A stretch of DNA of 49,603 nt from DASQFU01 sp035632955 (GCA_035632955.1 DASQFU010000053.1:1-49603); one strand, 5' to 3'. Counted from the first letter of the stretch, positions 8,817 through 17,613 are shown. The notes: generated by a model from the sequence alone, not told the origin. Numbers and translations are program-made.

Positions 8817-10229
8817 ATGAGACCCAATGCATTGCGAATTTCTGGGAGTCTCCTGTTGGCAGCAGCGACCTGGGCCACGCTGACCGCCGCCAGCGCCCCC
8901 TCTGTCAAGCAAGCCGACAAACTGATCATCCTTTCGACCACCGACGTGAAGGGCAAGACCAGTCCGTGCGGCTGCAGCACCCCGAAGGGTGGACTCGCCC
9001 GGCGTGCGAGCTTCATCGACAGCATGCGCGCCGACTACGGCCGGATCGTGGTGGTCGACGCCGGTGGCTATTTCCCCGAGCAGGACACGCATCGTGACGT
9101 CGCAGCGTTCATGATGGATGCCATGAAGCTCCTGAACCTGGACGCGTTGGGCGTCGGCGAACGCGATCTCCGCTTCGGCTTGGCTTATCTCCGCCAGGAG
9201 GTCGCCCGAACCCAGGCGCCGGTCGTGTCCGCGAACCTCTACGACAAGGGTGGGCGGAAGCCAATTTTCCCTCCGTATCGGATCACGTCCGTCGGCGGGG
9301 TGAAGGTGGGCTTCTTCTCGCTGATCAGTCCCAAGGTACCGCTCGGCCCGGCTCAGGATTCGCTCTCGGTGATCGCGCCCGAGGTGGCGGCCCGCAAGGT
9401 GGTCGCCGAGCTGCGCAGGAAGGGAGTGAACGCGGTCGTGCTGCTCACTCAGCTCGGCAAGGTCGAGAGCGAGGACTTGAGCGCCGCGGTGGACGGCATC
9501 GACGCCCTCGTGATCGGCCACAACGTGCCGGTTCTCCCCAAGGGCCGGATGATCAAGAGCACGGTCGCGGTCTACGGCGGGGAGCAGGGCCAGTACATGG
9601 GAAGGACCCTTCTGAATCTGGACGCGAAAGGGAAGGTGCTCGGTGGTGACGCGGAGACCTACATGTTGGGCCCCTCGATTCCGGAACACCCCGAGGTTCT
9701 GAAACTCGTGAAGAGCTTCGAGGACGGCTTCAACGAGAAGATGCGGGCTGCGGAAAAGGCGCGGAGCGAACAGATCCAGAAAGAGAAGGGCGAAGACCAG
9801 TTTCTGGGCGCCGATCTGTGCACGCGTTGCCACGTGGACGAAGCCGAGCAGTGGAAGACCACATCGCACTCGATCGCCTGGCAGACGCTCATCGACGTCA
9901 AGAAGGACGCAACGCCGGACTGCATCCCTTGTCATGTCGTGGGCTACAAGCAGGCGGGCGGATTCCAGTCCAGCTCGGACGTGCCCAGGCTGGCGAACGT
10001 GCAGTGCGAGAACTGCCACGGGATGGGCACCCAGCACGATGCGTTCGCGCACGGCAGCCAGGGCGTCACCGAGCAGGCCTGCATCAAGTGCCATCAGGGC
10101 GAGAACGACCCCAACTTCGTGTTCGCGGCCTATCTTCCCAAGATCGCCCACAGCAACCTCTCGGGTGAGACGATCAAGAACAAGAAGACGCCGACGCCGG
10201 ACATGATGCGAGGCCACGGCTCGCACTAG
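8817..10229 (+). CDS. 5'-nucleotidase-like domain fused to tetraheme cytochrome c554-like domain
   Basis: Exported 470-residue two-domain protein. After a signal peptide (cut near TAASA, residue 26), residues 35-310 resemble the metallophosphatase half of UshA-type 5'-nucleotidases (IILSTTDVKGKTSPCGC, VVVDAGGYF, LGVGERDL, GIDALVIGHNVPV). Several residues that normally bind the two metals are altered (see findings). Residues 340-470 hold four CXXCH heme motifs: CTRCH, CIPCH, CENCH and CIKCH, with extra histidines that could be distal ligands, like cytochrome c554. A periplasmic electron-transfer role is likely; the job of the N-terminal half is unclear. The nearby upstream sequence has a weak TTGCTT...TTCTAA promoter-like pair at 8731-8759. 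Confidence 0.85.
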   Translation: MRPNALRISGSLLLAAATWATLTAASAPSVKQADKLIILSTTDVKGKTSPCGCSTPKGGLARRASFIDSMRADYGRIVVVDAGGYFPEQDTHRDVAAFMMDAMKLLNLDALGVGERDLRFGLAYLRQEVARTQAPVVSANLYDKGGRKPIFPPYRITSVGGVKVGFFSLISPKVPLGPAQDSLSVIAPEVAARKVVAELRRKGVNAVVLLTQLGKVESEDLSAAVDGIDALVIGHNVPVLPKGRMIKSTVAVYGGEQGQYMGRTLLNLDAKGKVLGGDAETYMLGPSIPEHPEVLKLVKSFEDGFNEKMRAAEKARSEQIQKEKGEDQFLGADLCTRCHVDEAEQWKTTSHSIAWQTLIDVKKDATPDCIPCHVVGYKQAGGFQSSSDVPRLANVQCENCHGMGTQHDAFAHGSQGVTEQACIKCHQGENDPNFVFAAYLPKIAHSNLSGETIKNKKTPTPDMMRGHGSH

Positions 10230-10263
10230 CTTCGCCGGGAGTCGCCCTGAACCCTTCGGCTGG

Positions 10264-12909
10264 CTAGACGTGTCGTACGACCACGAGCGTGATGTCGTCC
10301 GCCTGCGGCCGCCCCGCGGCGAAGCGCTCCACCGCGGCGAGCACGCCCCGCACGATCGCCTCGACCGGCTCTGAGCGCAGCGACCCGACCGTGTCCGCGA
10401 GCCGTTCCTCCCCGAACAGTTCGATCTCTCCGCCGGCGCCCGGGCCCTCGGCCTCGGTGACGCCGTCCGAGTAGGCGACGACGACGTCGCCTGGGCGGAA
10501 GGGAACTTCCGTCACGGGATAGCGGGCCTCCGGGAGCACGCCGAGCGGCACGCCGCCCTCGCCGAGCCAATGCACCTCGTCACCCGAGATGCGCAGCACG
10601 GGATTGTGGCCCGCGCTGGTGTAACGCAAGAGACCCGCGCCCGGATCGACGATCCCGTAGAACAGCGTGACGAACCGGCCGGGCTCGATCTGCTCCACGA
10701 TCAGGCGGTTCAGGCGCTCCAGGCTCTTTTCGATCTCGGTCTCGTGCAGCGCTTCCGTGCGCAGGGCCGACATCACGTTGGACATGATGAGCGCGGCCGG
10801 CACGCTCTTGCCGGAGACGTCGCCGAGCGCGATTCCGAGCCGATTCCCCGCCAGCTCGACGTAGTGGAAGAGATCTCCGCCGACCTCCCGGCTCGGCACT
10901 GACACGCCCGCCACCACGAGGCCCGGGACCGCAGGCGCCCGCTGAGGGAGGAAGCGGCGCTGGATCTCGCGCGCGACCTCGAGGTCTTCCTCGAGCCGTT
11001 CCTTCTCGATCAGTTCGGCGCGCTGGCGCTCGAGGCTCGACGCCATGTCGTTGAACGAGCCGGCGAGGACGCTGAACTCGTTGCTTCCGCGCACCGGGAC
11101 GCGATGGCTGAGATCGCCGGTTCCGTATCGCGCCGCCGCTGCGCGCAGCACGTCAACCTCCTGCTCGACCGCCTCGACGATGCCGCGTCCCGAGCGTACG
11201 GCGATCCCTTCCGTGATTCCGACCAACGCGCCGACCGCGAACAGCAGGCCGATCATGAAGACGTTCGAGAACAGCCAGGCCGGAACATCGGCCAGGCTGC
11301 GAATGAGCATCCACTGAGTGGTCGTGAGCTCGAGCGCCACGGCTCCGCTCCGACCCAGGTTCCATCCCGAGCGCCAATCGCCGAGCGGCAGGAACGAGCG
11401 GGCGAGGAACAGTCCGCCCTTGGGACTGGCGGAAGGAGATCGCGCGCTCACGCGAGGCTTGCCGGTGCTGTCGGGGACGAACGAGATCCCATCTTCGACT
11501 ACCGAAACGCCGCGGTTCAGCGTGACGGCGACGTGGGCGCCGACCCGTTTCGCGATCGCGCCGAGCTGGATGGAATCGAGCGGCACATAGATCTCAACCG
11601 AGCGGCCGGGCGAGGGCGTTTCGCTCGTGCGCCGCGAGACGAGATAGATCGACCGTCCATCCTCGATCATGCCCTCCACGCGGTGATCGGCCGTGCTCGG
11701 CAGCGTCATGGCGAGCACGGAAGCCGGCACGTTCGGCGTCACCGCCATGGCCGGTTCCGCAGTGACGGAATCGGTCCCGGTGGCGGCGGAATCGGCCGCG
11801 GCTCGCGAACCTGGCGCAGTGCCGGCAGTGACCGCCGTGTCGGCCGCCGCGCTGTCGCGCCGCGCGGCATCGGCCGCGGCCTGCGCGTCCCAACGGCGCA
11901 CGACGAAGTGCGCACGCGAGCCGTCGGCGCCGAGCCAGGCGCGCGCCGCCTCGAGACGGCGCGCGGCCTCCGGGCCGCCATTCAACGCGCGCGGGTCATC
12001 GAGCAACGCGGCGCCGGCAGCGCCGGTCTGCGCCAGGGTGCGATCGAGCTCGGCGCGCACTTGCGCCGCTTTGTGCAAGCCGAAGGCAAAATAACCGACG
12101 AGCGTGACCGTGATCAGCCCGAGGAAGCTCGGGATGACGCGGACGAACAGATAGTTCACGGAGAACCGGCGCTTGAGGCTCATGCCGCTCAGGCGCATCG
12201 GCATCGTCAGCGCACGCAGCGCGAGCACCGCGAGCTGGGCCCGGAACAGATCCAACAGTGCCTGGATCACGCGATCGAGAGGGCGCGCCATCGCCAGCTC
12301 CATCTGCAGCGCGGGCGGCAGCGTCCCTTGGAACAACGCCGCCTGCCACGGGTCCGCGAACGCCACGATCCGGATCGCGAGCCGGCCGTCGACGACGGAG
12401 GCGTAGGGCAAGAGCATCACGACTAGAAAGAGGAACGGGCTCAGGATCAGCGCCGTGAGCCTCCGCCACCCGCCGAGCTCGCGCGTCCACGTCGTACGGG
12501 TGGCGAGCCACACCAACGCGATCGCCCCGAGCAGCGGCACCGCGCCGCCGCTGAACGCCTGGGCGAGGAGCGCCAGCACGAGCAGCACGCGCCGGCGTCC
12601 GGCCGCGAGGTCCGACCGGGCGATCCCGTACCAGAGCGTGAACGCGTAAAGCAGCAGCGCTGCCCGCAGCGCTTGCGTGAGCCAGGCGAGGCCGCGAATG
12701 CCGGTGTCACCGTCCCGCCAGATCGCGGGCAGGAGCAGCACCACGACCCCGTAGAGCAGCGCCGCCTGGGCGACGAGCAGCCCAGCGATCGCGATCGGCC
12801 GCCGTCCCGGCACGCGCTCGGGAGGTCGCGCTCGCCGAGCGAACCGCCAGGCCACCGCGAGCACAACGAACGTCTCGACCCAAACCACCAGAGCGACCCA
12901 GGGCGTCAT
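10264..12909 (-). CDS. Membrane SpoIIE/RsbU-type PP2C phosphatase with HAMP domain
   Basis: Sensor phosphatase of 881 residues. The N-terminal 190 residues contain about six hydrophobic helices. After one further helix near 270 (FLGLITVTLVGYFAFG) comes an extracytoplasmic sensor region (280-555) with a long Ala/Ser/Asp-rich low-complexity stretch around 350-400. A second helix (ALVGITEGI, about 575-590) leads into a HAMP domain, a coiled coil (ELIEKERLEEDLEVAREIQRR written here only in part: EKERLEEDLEVAREIQ) and a C-terminal PP2C/SpoIIE domain (680-880). All acidic metal-binding motifs are present: GGDLFHY, GDVSGKSVPAAL, YSDGVTEAEG and ADDITLVVV. Family members dephosphorylate anti-sigma-factor antagonists. 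No antagonist or anti-sigma gene is adjacent. GGAGGAAGG precedes the ATG. Confidence 0.9.
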   Translation of the reverse strand: MTPWVALVVWVETFVVLAVAWRFARRARPPERVPGRRPIAIAGLLVAQAALLYGVVVLLLPAIWRDGDTGIRGLAWLTQALRAALLLYAFTLWYGIARSDLAAGRRRVLLVLALLAQAFSGGAVPLLGAIALVWLATRTTWTRELGGWRRLTALILSPFLFLVVMLLPYASVVDGRLAIRIVAFADPWQAALFQGTLPPALQMELAMARPLDRVIQALLDLFRAQLAVLALRALTMPMRLSGMSLKRRFSVNYLFVRVIPSFLGLITVTLVGYFAFGLHKAAQVRAELDRTLAQTGAAGAALLDDPRALNGGPEAARRLEAARAWLGADGSRAHFVVRRWDAQAAADAARRDSAAADTAVTAGTAPGSRAAADSAATGTDSVTAEPAMAVTPNVPASVLAMTLPSTADHRVEGMIEDGRSIYLVSRRTSETPSPGRSVEIYVPLDSIQLGAIAKRVGAHVAVTLNRGVSVVEDGISFVPDSTGKPRVSARSPSASPKGGLFLARSFLPLGDWRSGWNLGRSGAVALELTTTQWMLIRSLADVPAWLFSNVFMIGLLFAVGALVGITEGIAVRSGRGIVEAVEQEVDVLRAAAARYGTGDLSHRVPVRGSNEFSVLAGSFNDMASSLERQRAELIEKERLEEDLEVAREIQRRFLPQRAPAVPGLVVAGVSVPSREVGGDLFHYVELAGNRLGIALGDVSGKSVPAALIMSNVMSALRTEALHETEIEKSLERLNRLIVEQIEPGRFVTLFYGIVDPGAGLLRYTSAGHNPVLRISGDEVHWLGEGGVPLGVLPEARYPVTEVPFRPGDVVVAYSDGVTEAEGPGAGGEIELFGEERLADTVGSLRSEPVEAIVRGVLAAVERFAAGRPQADDITLVVVRHV

Positions 12910-12933
12910 GCCTTCCTCCGCGAAACGGCGCGC

Positions 12934-12939
12934 AGTATA
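12934..12939 (-). promoter_or_regulatory. Candidate -10 for the SpoIIE-type phosphatase gene
   Basis: The minus strand reads TATACT here, 24 bases before the ATG and just before the GGAGGAAGG ribosome binding site. No good -35 is present; ATGACC lies 19 bases upstream. It points away from the preA promoter. Confidence 0.4.
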
Positions 12940-13007
12940 AGGGCACGCCGGGGTCGCAGGTCATGGTGGTGCATGAGCGTGGGCAGCTCGCCGGTCGCGG
13001 CTGGTGC

Positions 13008-13013
13008 TATGAT
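13008..13013 (+). promoter_or_regulatory. Extended -10 promoter of the preA operon
   Basis: TGCTATGAT (13005-13013) is a near-consensus extended -10 element, 74 bases before the preA ATG. The -35 position (AGCTCG) is poor, as is usual for extended -10 promoters. Confidence 0.5.
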
Positions 13014-13020
13014 GTGCCGT

Positions 13021-13071
13021 CGCGAAAACGCGCGGCCCGAGAGCCGCCCCCGAGCGGCGCTCGAGCGCCGC
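13021..13071 (+). other. Structured 5' leader of preA
   Basis: Three consecutive potential stems follow the promoter: CGCG-AAAA-CGCG (13021-13032), GCGGC-N6-GCCGC (13032-13047) and a perfect 18-base palindrome GCGGCGCTCGAGCGCCGC (13054-13071). The last ends 15 bases before the ATG, and there is no ordinary Shine-Dalgarno sequence between. The leader may control translation, or the palindrome may be a protein-binding site. Confidence 0.5.
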
Positions 13072-13086
13072 AGCCGTCGTGAGCCC

Positions 13087-14457
13087 ATGGCAGACCTCTC
13101 GATCGATTTCGCAGGCATCAAGAGCCCAAATCCCTTCTGGCTGGCCAGCGCTCCACCGACCAACACCGGCGAGCAGGTGATGCGCGCCTTCGACCTCGGC
13201 TGGGGAGGCGCGGTATGGAAGACGCTCGGCGACCCGATCGTCGACACCTCGAGCCGGTTCGGCTCGCTCGATCTCGACGGCCATCGCATGGTCGGGTTCA
13301 ACAACATCGAGCTGATCACCGATCGGCCGCTGGACGTGAACCTGCGCGAGATCGCCGAGGTCAAGCGGCGCTACCCCGATCGCGCCGTGATCGTGTCGCT
13401 GATGGTCGAGTCGAAGGAGGACTGGCGCGACATCATCAAGGCGGCGCTCGACACCGGCTGCGACGGGCTCGAGCTGAACTTCGGCTGCCCGCACGGAATG
13501 TGCGAGCGCGGCATGGGCTCCGCCGTCGGGCAGGAGCCCGAGGTGCTGAAGGTCGTGGCGGGCTGGGCGGTCGAGTATTCGACCGTGCCGGTGTTGATCA
13601 AGCTCACGCCCAACATTGGCGACATCCTGGAGCCGGGGGTCGCGGCCGTGGAAGCGGGCGCCCACGGACTGTCCCTGATCAACACGATCAAGAGCCTGAT
13701 CGGCGTGGACCTCGACAAGTTCGTGCCCTATCCCGTGGTCGGCAACCGCTCCACGAACGGCGGCTACTGCGGGCCGGCGGTCAAACCGATCGCGCTCCAC
13801 ATGGTCGGCGCGCTGGCGCGCGACCCACGGATCACGGTTCCGATCTCAGGCATCGGCGGGATCGCGACGTGGCGTGACGCGGCGGAGTTCATCGCTCTCG
13901 GAGCCGCGAGCGTGCAGGTGTGCACGGCCGCCATGCACCACGGATTCCGGATCGTCGAGGACATGATCGATGGGCTCGATCGCTACCTCGACTCCAAAGG
14001 CATGACGTCGGTGAGGGAGCTGCAGGGCAAGGCGCTGCCGGCGTTCGTGGAATGGGGCGATCTGGATCTCAACTACCGGGTCGTCGCCTCGGTCGACCCC
14101 GACAAGTGCATCGGCTGCAACTTGTGCTACGTCGCCTGCCGCGACACCGCCGTGCACTGCATTCATGGCGTGGATAAGGCACTCGCGCCCGGACACGTCG
14201 CGGCGACCCGTCCGGCAGCACAGGCGCGCGCGGCGGCAACCGGGCTCCACATCGTCTGGGTGGACGAGACCGAGTGCATTGGCTGCAACCTGTGCGCCTC
14301 CGTATGCCCGGTGCCGAGCTGCATCACGATGATGGACGTCACGAACGGGGCGCCGTTTGAGTCGTGGAACGATCGGATCGCCAAGGGGTCGGCGAAGATC
14401 CCCGGCGGATTGGACGACTTGCGCGCGTCTCGATCGGGTCCGACGCCGGCGTCCTGA
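13087..14457 (+). CDS. preA: Dihydropyrimidine dehydrogenase, PreA-type subunit
   Basis: FMN and iron-sulfur subunit of NAD-dependent dihydropyrimidine dehydrogenase, which reduces uracil or thymine to the dihydro form. The 456-residue protein has a dihydroorotate-dehydrogenase-like TIM barrel (residues 1-320: NPFWLASAPPT, ELNFGCPHGMCERGMG, VLIKLTPNIGDI, SLINTIKSLIGVDL, GYCGPAVKPIAL, ISGIGGIATWRDAAEF, ASVQVCTAAM). A C-terminal bis-[4Fe-4S] ferredoxin domain follows (CIGCNLCYVAC and CIGCNLCASVCPVPSC). The ATG at 13087 is chosen because homology starts at once; a longer frame upstream is non-conserved leader. The partner flavoprotein PreT is not in the window. Val occupies the place of the DPD catalytic Cys loop (SAVGQ). 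Confidence 0.93.
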   Translation: MADLSIDFAGIKSPNPFWLASAPPTNTGEQVMRAFDLGWGGAVWKTLGDPIVDTSSRFGSLDLDGHRMVGFNNIELITDRPLDVNLREIAEVKRRYPDRAVIVSLMVESKEDWRDIIKAALDTGCDGLELNFGCPHGMCERGMGSAVGQEPEVLKVVAGWAVEYSTVPVLIKLTPNIGDILEPGVAAVEAGAHGLSLINTIKSLIGVDLDKFVPYPVVGNRSTNGGYCGPAVKPIALHMVGALARDPRITVPISGIGGIATWRDAAEFIALGAASVQVCTAAMHHGFRIVEDMIDGLDRYLDSKGMTSVRELQGKALPAFVEWGDLDLNYRVVASVDPDKCIGCNLCYVACRDTAVHCIHGVDKALAPGHVAATRPAAQARAAATGLHIVWVDETECIGCNLCASVCPVPSCITMMDVTNGAPFESWNDRIAKGSAKIPGGLDDLRASRSGPTPAS

Positions 14458-14504
14458 CCGAGAGTGTCCTTGCCGAGCCTCGCGAATCGATCCCGGCCGG
14501 GGTC

Positions 14505-15770
14505 ATGACCACGGTCACCGGGGAAGGCGTGACGGCCCAGGCTCATCCCCTTCGCGACACTCCGGAGCACGTCCCCGGGCGATGGCGGGCGCTGTCCGCG
14601 CTCGGCGTCTCCGTGGTGCTCGCGATGAGCACTTGGTTCTCGGGCACCGCGGTGATCGGCCCGCTTCGCACCGCGTGGAGCCTTTCACCGGGCGAGACGG
14701 CATGGCTCACGATCGCGGTCCAACTCGGCTTCGTGGCCGGTTCGCTGGTCGCGGCGTTGACCAACCTGCTCGACGTCCTCGCGCCTCGCCGCGTGTTCGT
14801 CGTCGCGGCGCTGGGCGCCGCCGCGGTCAACACCGCGTTTGCGTGGGCGGACGGACCGGGAATCGGCCTGCCGCTGCGGTTCGCGACCGGGTTCTTCCTG
14901 GCCGGCGTGTATCCGACCTCGCTCAAGATCCTGGCGACGTGGTTCGTGCGAGGTCGCGGGCAGGCGCTCGGCATCCTGGTCGGCGCGATCACGATCGGGT
15001 CGGCCTCGCCGCATCTCGTCAACGCTCTGGGCGGCCTCGACTGGCGCGACGTCATCTTCGTGACCTCGGCCGCGACCGTGTTCGGTGGCGCGGTGACCGG
15101 GCTCGCCGTTCGCGACGGTCCGTTTCCGTTTCCGCGCGCGAAGTTCGACCCGCATCAGGCCGGCGGCGTGCTGCGCAACCGCGGCGTCCGACTCGCGTGT
15201 CTCGGCTATTTCGGTCACATGTGGGAGCTTTACGCGATGTGGGCGTGGTTCCTCGTGTTCTCCATGGATGTGATGCGGCGCAGGGGTGACGCGGCGCCCG
15301 CGCTCGCCTCGTTGGCGACGTTCGTCGTGATCGCGGCGGGCTTCATCGGCTGCTGGCTCGGCGGAGTGCTCGGCGACCGGTGGGGAAGAACGCGGACGAC
15401 GGCGCTGGCGATGGGCATCTCCGGAGCCTGCGCGTTCGGGATCGGGCTCCTGGACAGCGTCCCGCTGTGGCTGATGCTGGCGGTCGCGATCCTGTGGGGG
15501 ATCAGCGTCGTCGCCGATTCCGCGCAGTTCTCGACCATGGTGACCGAGCTCTCGGATCCGGCGTACGTCGGCACGGCGCTCACGCTTCAGCTCGGCATCG
15601 GCTTCACGCTGACGGTGCTCACGATCTGGCTAATTCCGGTGGTACGCGACGCGCTCGGTTGGCGCTGGACGTTCGCCGTGCTGGTGCCGGGGCCGCTGCT
15701 CGGAATCATCGCGATGCTGCGTCTCGGGAGCTTGCCCGAGGCGCGGCGGATCGCGGGAGGCCGGGGATGA
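14505..15770 (+). CDS. MFS transporter
   Basis: Inner-membrane permease of 421 residues with about 12 hydrophobic helices split by a central loop near residue 205 (FPFPRAKFDPHQAGG). The loop between helices 2 and 3 (NLLDVLAPRR) and the second-half motif GVLGDRWGRTRTTALAM are MFS-type. The substrate is not evident; its place between preA and a nucleobase permease suggests a role in importing or exporting a related compound. The start chosen is ATG 14505, 47 bases after preA; longer readings overlapping preA begin with polar, non-transporter sequence. The stop overlaps the next start by 4 bases, so the genes are translationally coupled. Confidence 0.85.
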   Translation: MTTVTGEGVTAQAHPLRDTPEHVPGRWRALSALGVSVVLAMSTWFSGTAVIGPLRTAWSLSPGETAWLTIAVQLGFVAGSLVAALTNLLDVLAPRRVFVVAALGAAAVNTAFAWADGPGIGLPLRFATGFFLAGVYPTSLKILATWFVRGRGQALGILVGAITIGSASPHLVNALGGLDWRDVIFVTSAATVFGGAVTGLAVRDGPFPFPRAKFDPHQAGGVLRNRGVRLACLGYFGHMWELYAMWAWFLVFSMDVMRRRGDAAPALASLATFVVIAAGFIGCWLGGVLGDRWGRTRTTALAMGISGACAFGIGLLDSVPLWLMLAVAILWGISVVADSAQFSTMVTELSDPAYVGTALTLQLGIGFTLTVLTIWLIPVVRDALGWRWTFAVLVPGPLLGIIAMLRLGSLPEARRIAGGRG

Positions 15771-16558
15771 AATCGCTCCTCATGCTCTCGAGTCTCGCCG
15801 CGCTCGTCTTGGGTGTCGAGTTCCCATTCGGGTGCCGCCCAGCGACTCGAGACGTCTCGCGGGCGGAACGCGCGGTTCTGAAGCGGCAGGTCGAAGAACT
15901 CGAAAGACTCGTCGTGCTCGGACGAAGCGGGCCGCTCATTCCCTTCGATCAGGCGCTCGTCGTCATCGATCAGTCGCTGCTTCAGGATCTTCTGGTCGCC
16001 GTCCTTCCCTACGAGACCGTCGTGAGCGGTCGCATCCGCATCCGGATCCTGGAAGCGACGGTGTCGTGCGAAGACGGACTGGCGCTCGTTCATCTGCGCG
16101 GCCGAGCCAGTCTGAAGGGTCAACCGGAAGAGAGCGCGTTCGTCGAGGCCAACGTCTACGGTTCGCTGCGGGAGTTCGACCTGAAACGCGAGGAGAGCGT
16201 CCTGCGTGGCCGGGTCGATGTGATCGCCTTCGACATGCGTCGGGTGAAGCTCGTGGACGACGATCACGAAGCCGTGAAGGAACTGCTGCGGGATGTGGCT
16301 GAGATCCAGCTCGGAGCATTTCGAGGCATGGACTACGCGTTCGATATACCGGTCCGCCTGGTGCGCGACATCGTTCTTCCCGAGTTTCAGTCGGAGGGCG
16401 GCATCCGAATCCCCGAGGCTCGCGTACCACTTCAGGCCTCGGTGACCGCGGTGACCGCGCTCCGCCAGAAGCTCTGGATCTCGATTCGCCTCTACGACGA
16501 GCTGAAAGCGTCCGGCCGTCCGCGCGCGGTCGCGACGGCAACGGAGACGGCGCGATGA
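15767..16558 (+). CDS. Unrecognised exported or lipid-anchored protein
   Basis: A 263-residue protein I do not recognise. It begins with a signal-like segment (MKSLLMLSSLAALVLGVEF) ending in FPFGC, a weak lipobox. A short charged coil (residues 32-50) follows, then a long domain of alternating beta-type strands: ALVVIDQSLLQDLLVAVLP (55-75), IRIRILEATVSCEDGLALVH, a charged mid-section, and IRIPEARVPLQASVTAVTAL near the end. The pattern of an early helix followed by long amphipathic strands recalls TULIP-like lipid-binding proteins, but this is a shape impression only. It overlaps both neighbours by 4 bases (ATGA), so it belongs to the preA operon. Confidence 0.75.
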   Translation: MKSLLMLSSLAALVLGVEFPFGCRPATRDVSRAERAVLKRQVEELERLVVLGRSGPLIPFDQALVVIDQSLLQDLLVAVLPYETVVSGRIRIRILEATVSCEDGLALVHLRGRASLKGQPEESAFVEANVYGSLREFDLKREESVLRGRVDVIAFDMRRVKLVDDDHEAVKELLRDVAEIQLGAFRGMDYAFDIPVRLVRDIVLPEFQSEGGIRIPEARVPLQASVTAVTALRQKLWISIRLYDELKASGRPRAVATATETAR

Positions 16559-17613
16559 GCCGGAAGCTCCTGTTCGGTTCGCTGGGAACGATCGTCGGGG
16601 TCCTGACGCTCGGCGTGTTCATCGTCCTGGCCCGCGTGAACCGGCAACAGGACCAGGTCCACGAAGTGGTCGGCTTGCAGAGTCGGCAAGCCGTACTTCG
16701 AGACAGCCTGAGCGGCCTGCTTGCCCGTGATTCCGTTCTCGCGCTGGCGCGCGGCGATTCGTCCGCGATCGCCATCGCGATGAGCGAGAAACTCATCGTC
16801 ACGCTGATACAGGAAACCGCCACGCGGTACCTGGATCGGATCGAGATCAAACTCGACAGCGATGTTGACGGACATGGAGAAGGTGAGTTCGAAGTTGACA
16901 CACCCCTGGGCAAAGTGACGGTCGGCGAATGGAAGGTGGAGGTGGCCGTCAACGAGATGGTCGGTGTGCTCTCCGCCCTGACACCCTCCGTCGATGTTTC
17001 GGACACCAACCGCTTCCACCTCGCCCTTCCGATCCGGATTCGTGAAGGGCGGGGCGTCGTGACGCTCGATTTCAAATGGGACTCGAACTCGATTTTCAAC
17101 GTCGTCTGTCGTGACTTCGCGACCCGACAAGTGCTCCAGGGAAGCATCCTGCCGCAGACCCATATCGTTCGCGGTGACCTGATCCTGTCGGCGGGGGAGC
17201 GGGGCATCGTCGCTGATCCCGAGTTCCCGAGTGAGAAATTTCCTCTTTCGATGGCTCTCGATCAGGCGTCCTGGGATCGAGTCCGAGCGGCCCTGGGGGA
17301 GCAGGACAAACTACTCCGATGCGGCCTGCTCGTGAATCCCGACAGCGTGATCGCCAAGCTACGTGATCTCGGCATCCAGGGACTTCGGTTCAGGCTGCCC
17401 CGGGCGGTCTTTCGGACGTTTGTTCTGCCCACGAGCGTCACCCAGTCGGTTCGGATCCTCAACGCTCCCGTCGAACTATCGGTGACGCCACACCAACTCC
17501 GGATCTCGCCGGGAACCCTCTGGTACAGCGCCGAGATCGAGGCGCGGCGGAGCGAAGGTCCGGCAGTGCCACTGCCCTTGCCGGCGGGGCCGAGTGGCGG
17601 CGCGGGGCCTTGA
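16555..17613 (+). CDS. Unrecognised membrane-anchored envelope protein
   Basis: A 352-residue protein without a family I can name. One N-terminal membrane helix (LFGSLGTIVGVLTLGVFIVLA, residues 5-25, given here only as a helix) is followed by a short coil, then a long soluble part rich in strands: a helix SEKLIVTLIQETATRYL (about 77-93), IEIKLDSDVDG, KVTVGEWKVEVAVN, HLALPIRIREGRGVVTLDFKW, and a C-terminal VELSVTPHQLRISPGTLWYSAEIEA (strand region). It resembles its upstream neighbour in size and strand-rich layout, so the two may form a pair in the envelope. The tail is Pro/Gly-rich. ATG overlaps the preceding stop by 4 bases, and its stop overlaps the NCS1 permease start by one base. Confidence 0.78.
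   Translation: MSRKLLFGSLGTIVGVLTLGVFIVLARVNRQQDQVHEVVGLQSRQAVLRDSLSGLLARDSVLALARGDSSAIAIAMSEKLIVTLIQETATRYLDRIEIKLDSDVDGHGEGEFEVDTPLGKVTVGEWKVEVAVNEMVGVLSALTPSVDVSDTNRFHLALPIRIREGRGVVTLDFKWDSNSIFNVVCRDFATRQVLQGSILPQTHIVRGDLILSAGERGIVADPEFPSEKFPLSMALDQASWDRVRAALGEQDKLLRCGLLVNPDSVIAKLRDLGIQGLRFRLPRAVFRTFVLPTSVTQSVRILNAPVELSVTPHQLRISPGTLWYSAEIEARRSEGPAVPLPLPAGPSGGAGP

Noticed and set aside
12673..13086. N-terminal extension of preA to 12673
   Set aside because: This part overlaps the divergent phosphatase gene, is non-conserved, and the leader has a promoter at 13005-13013.
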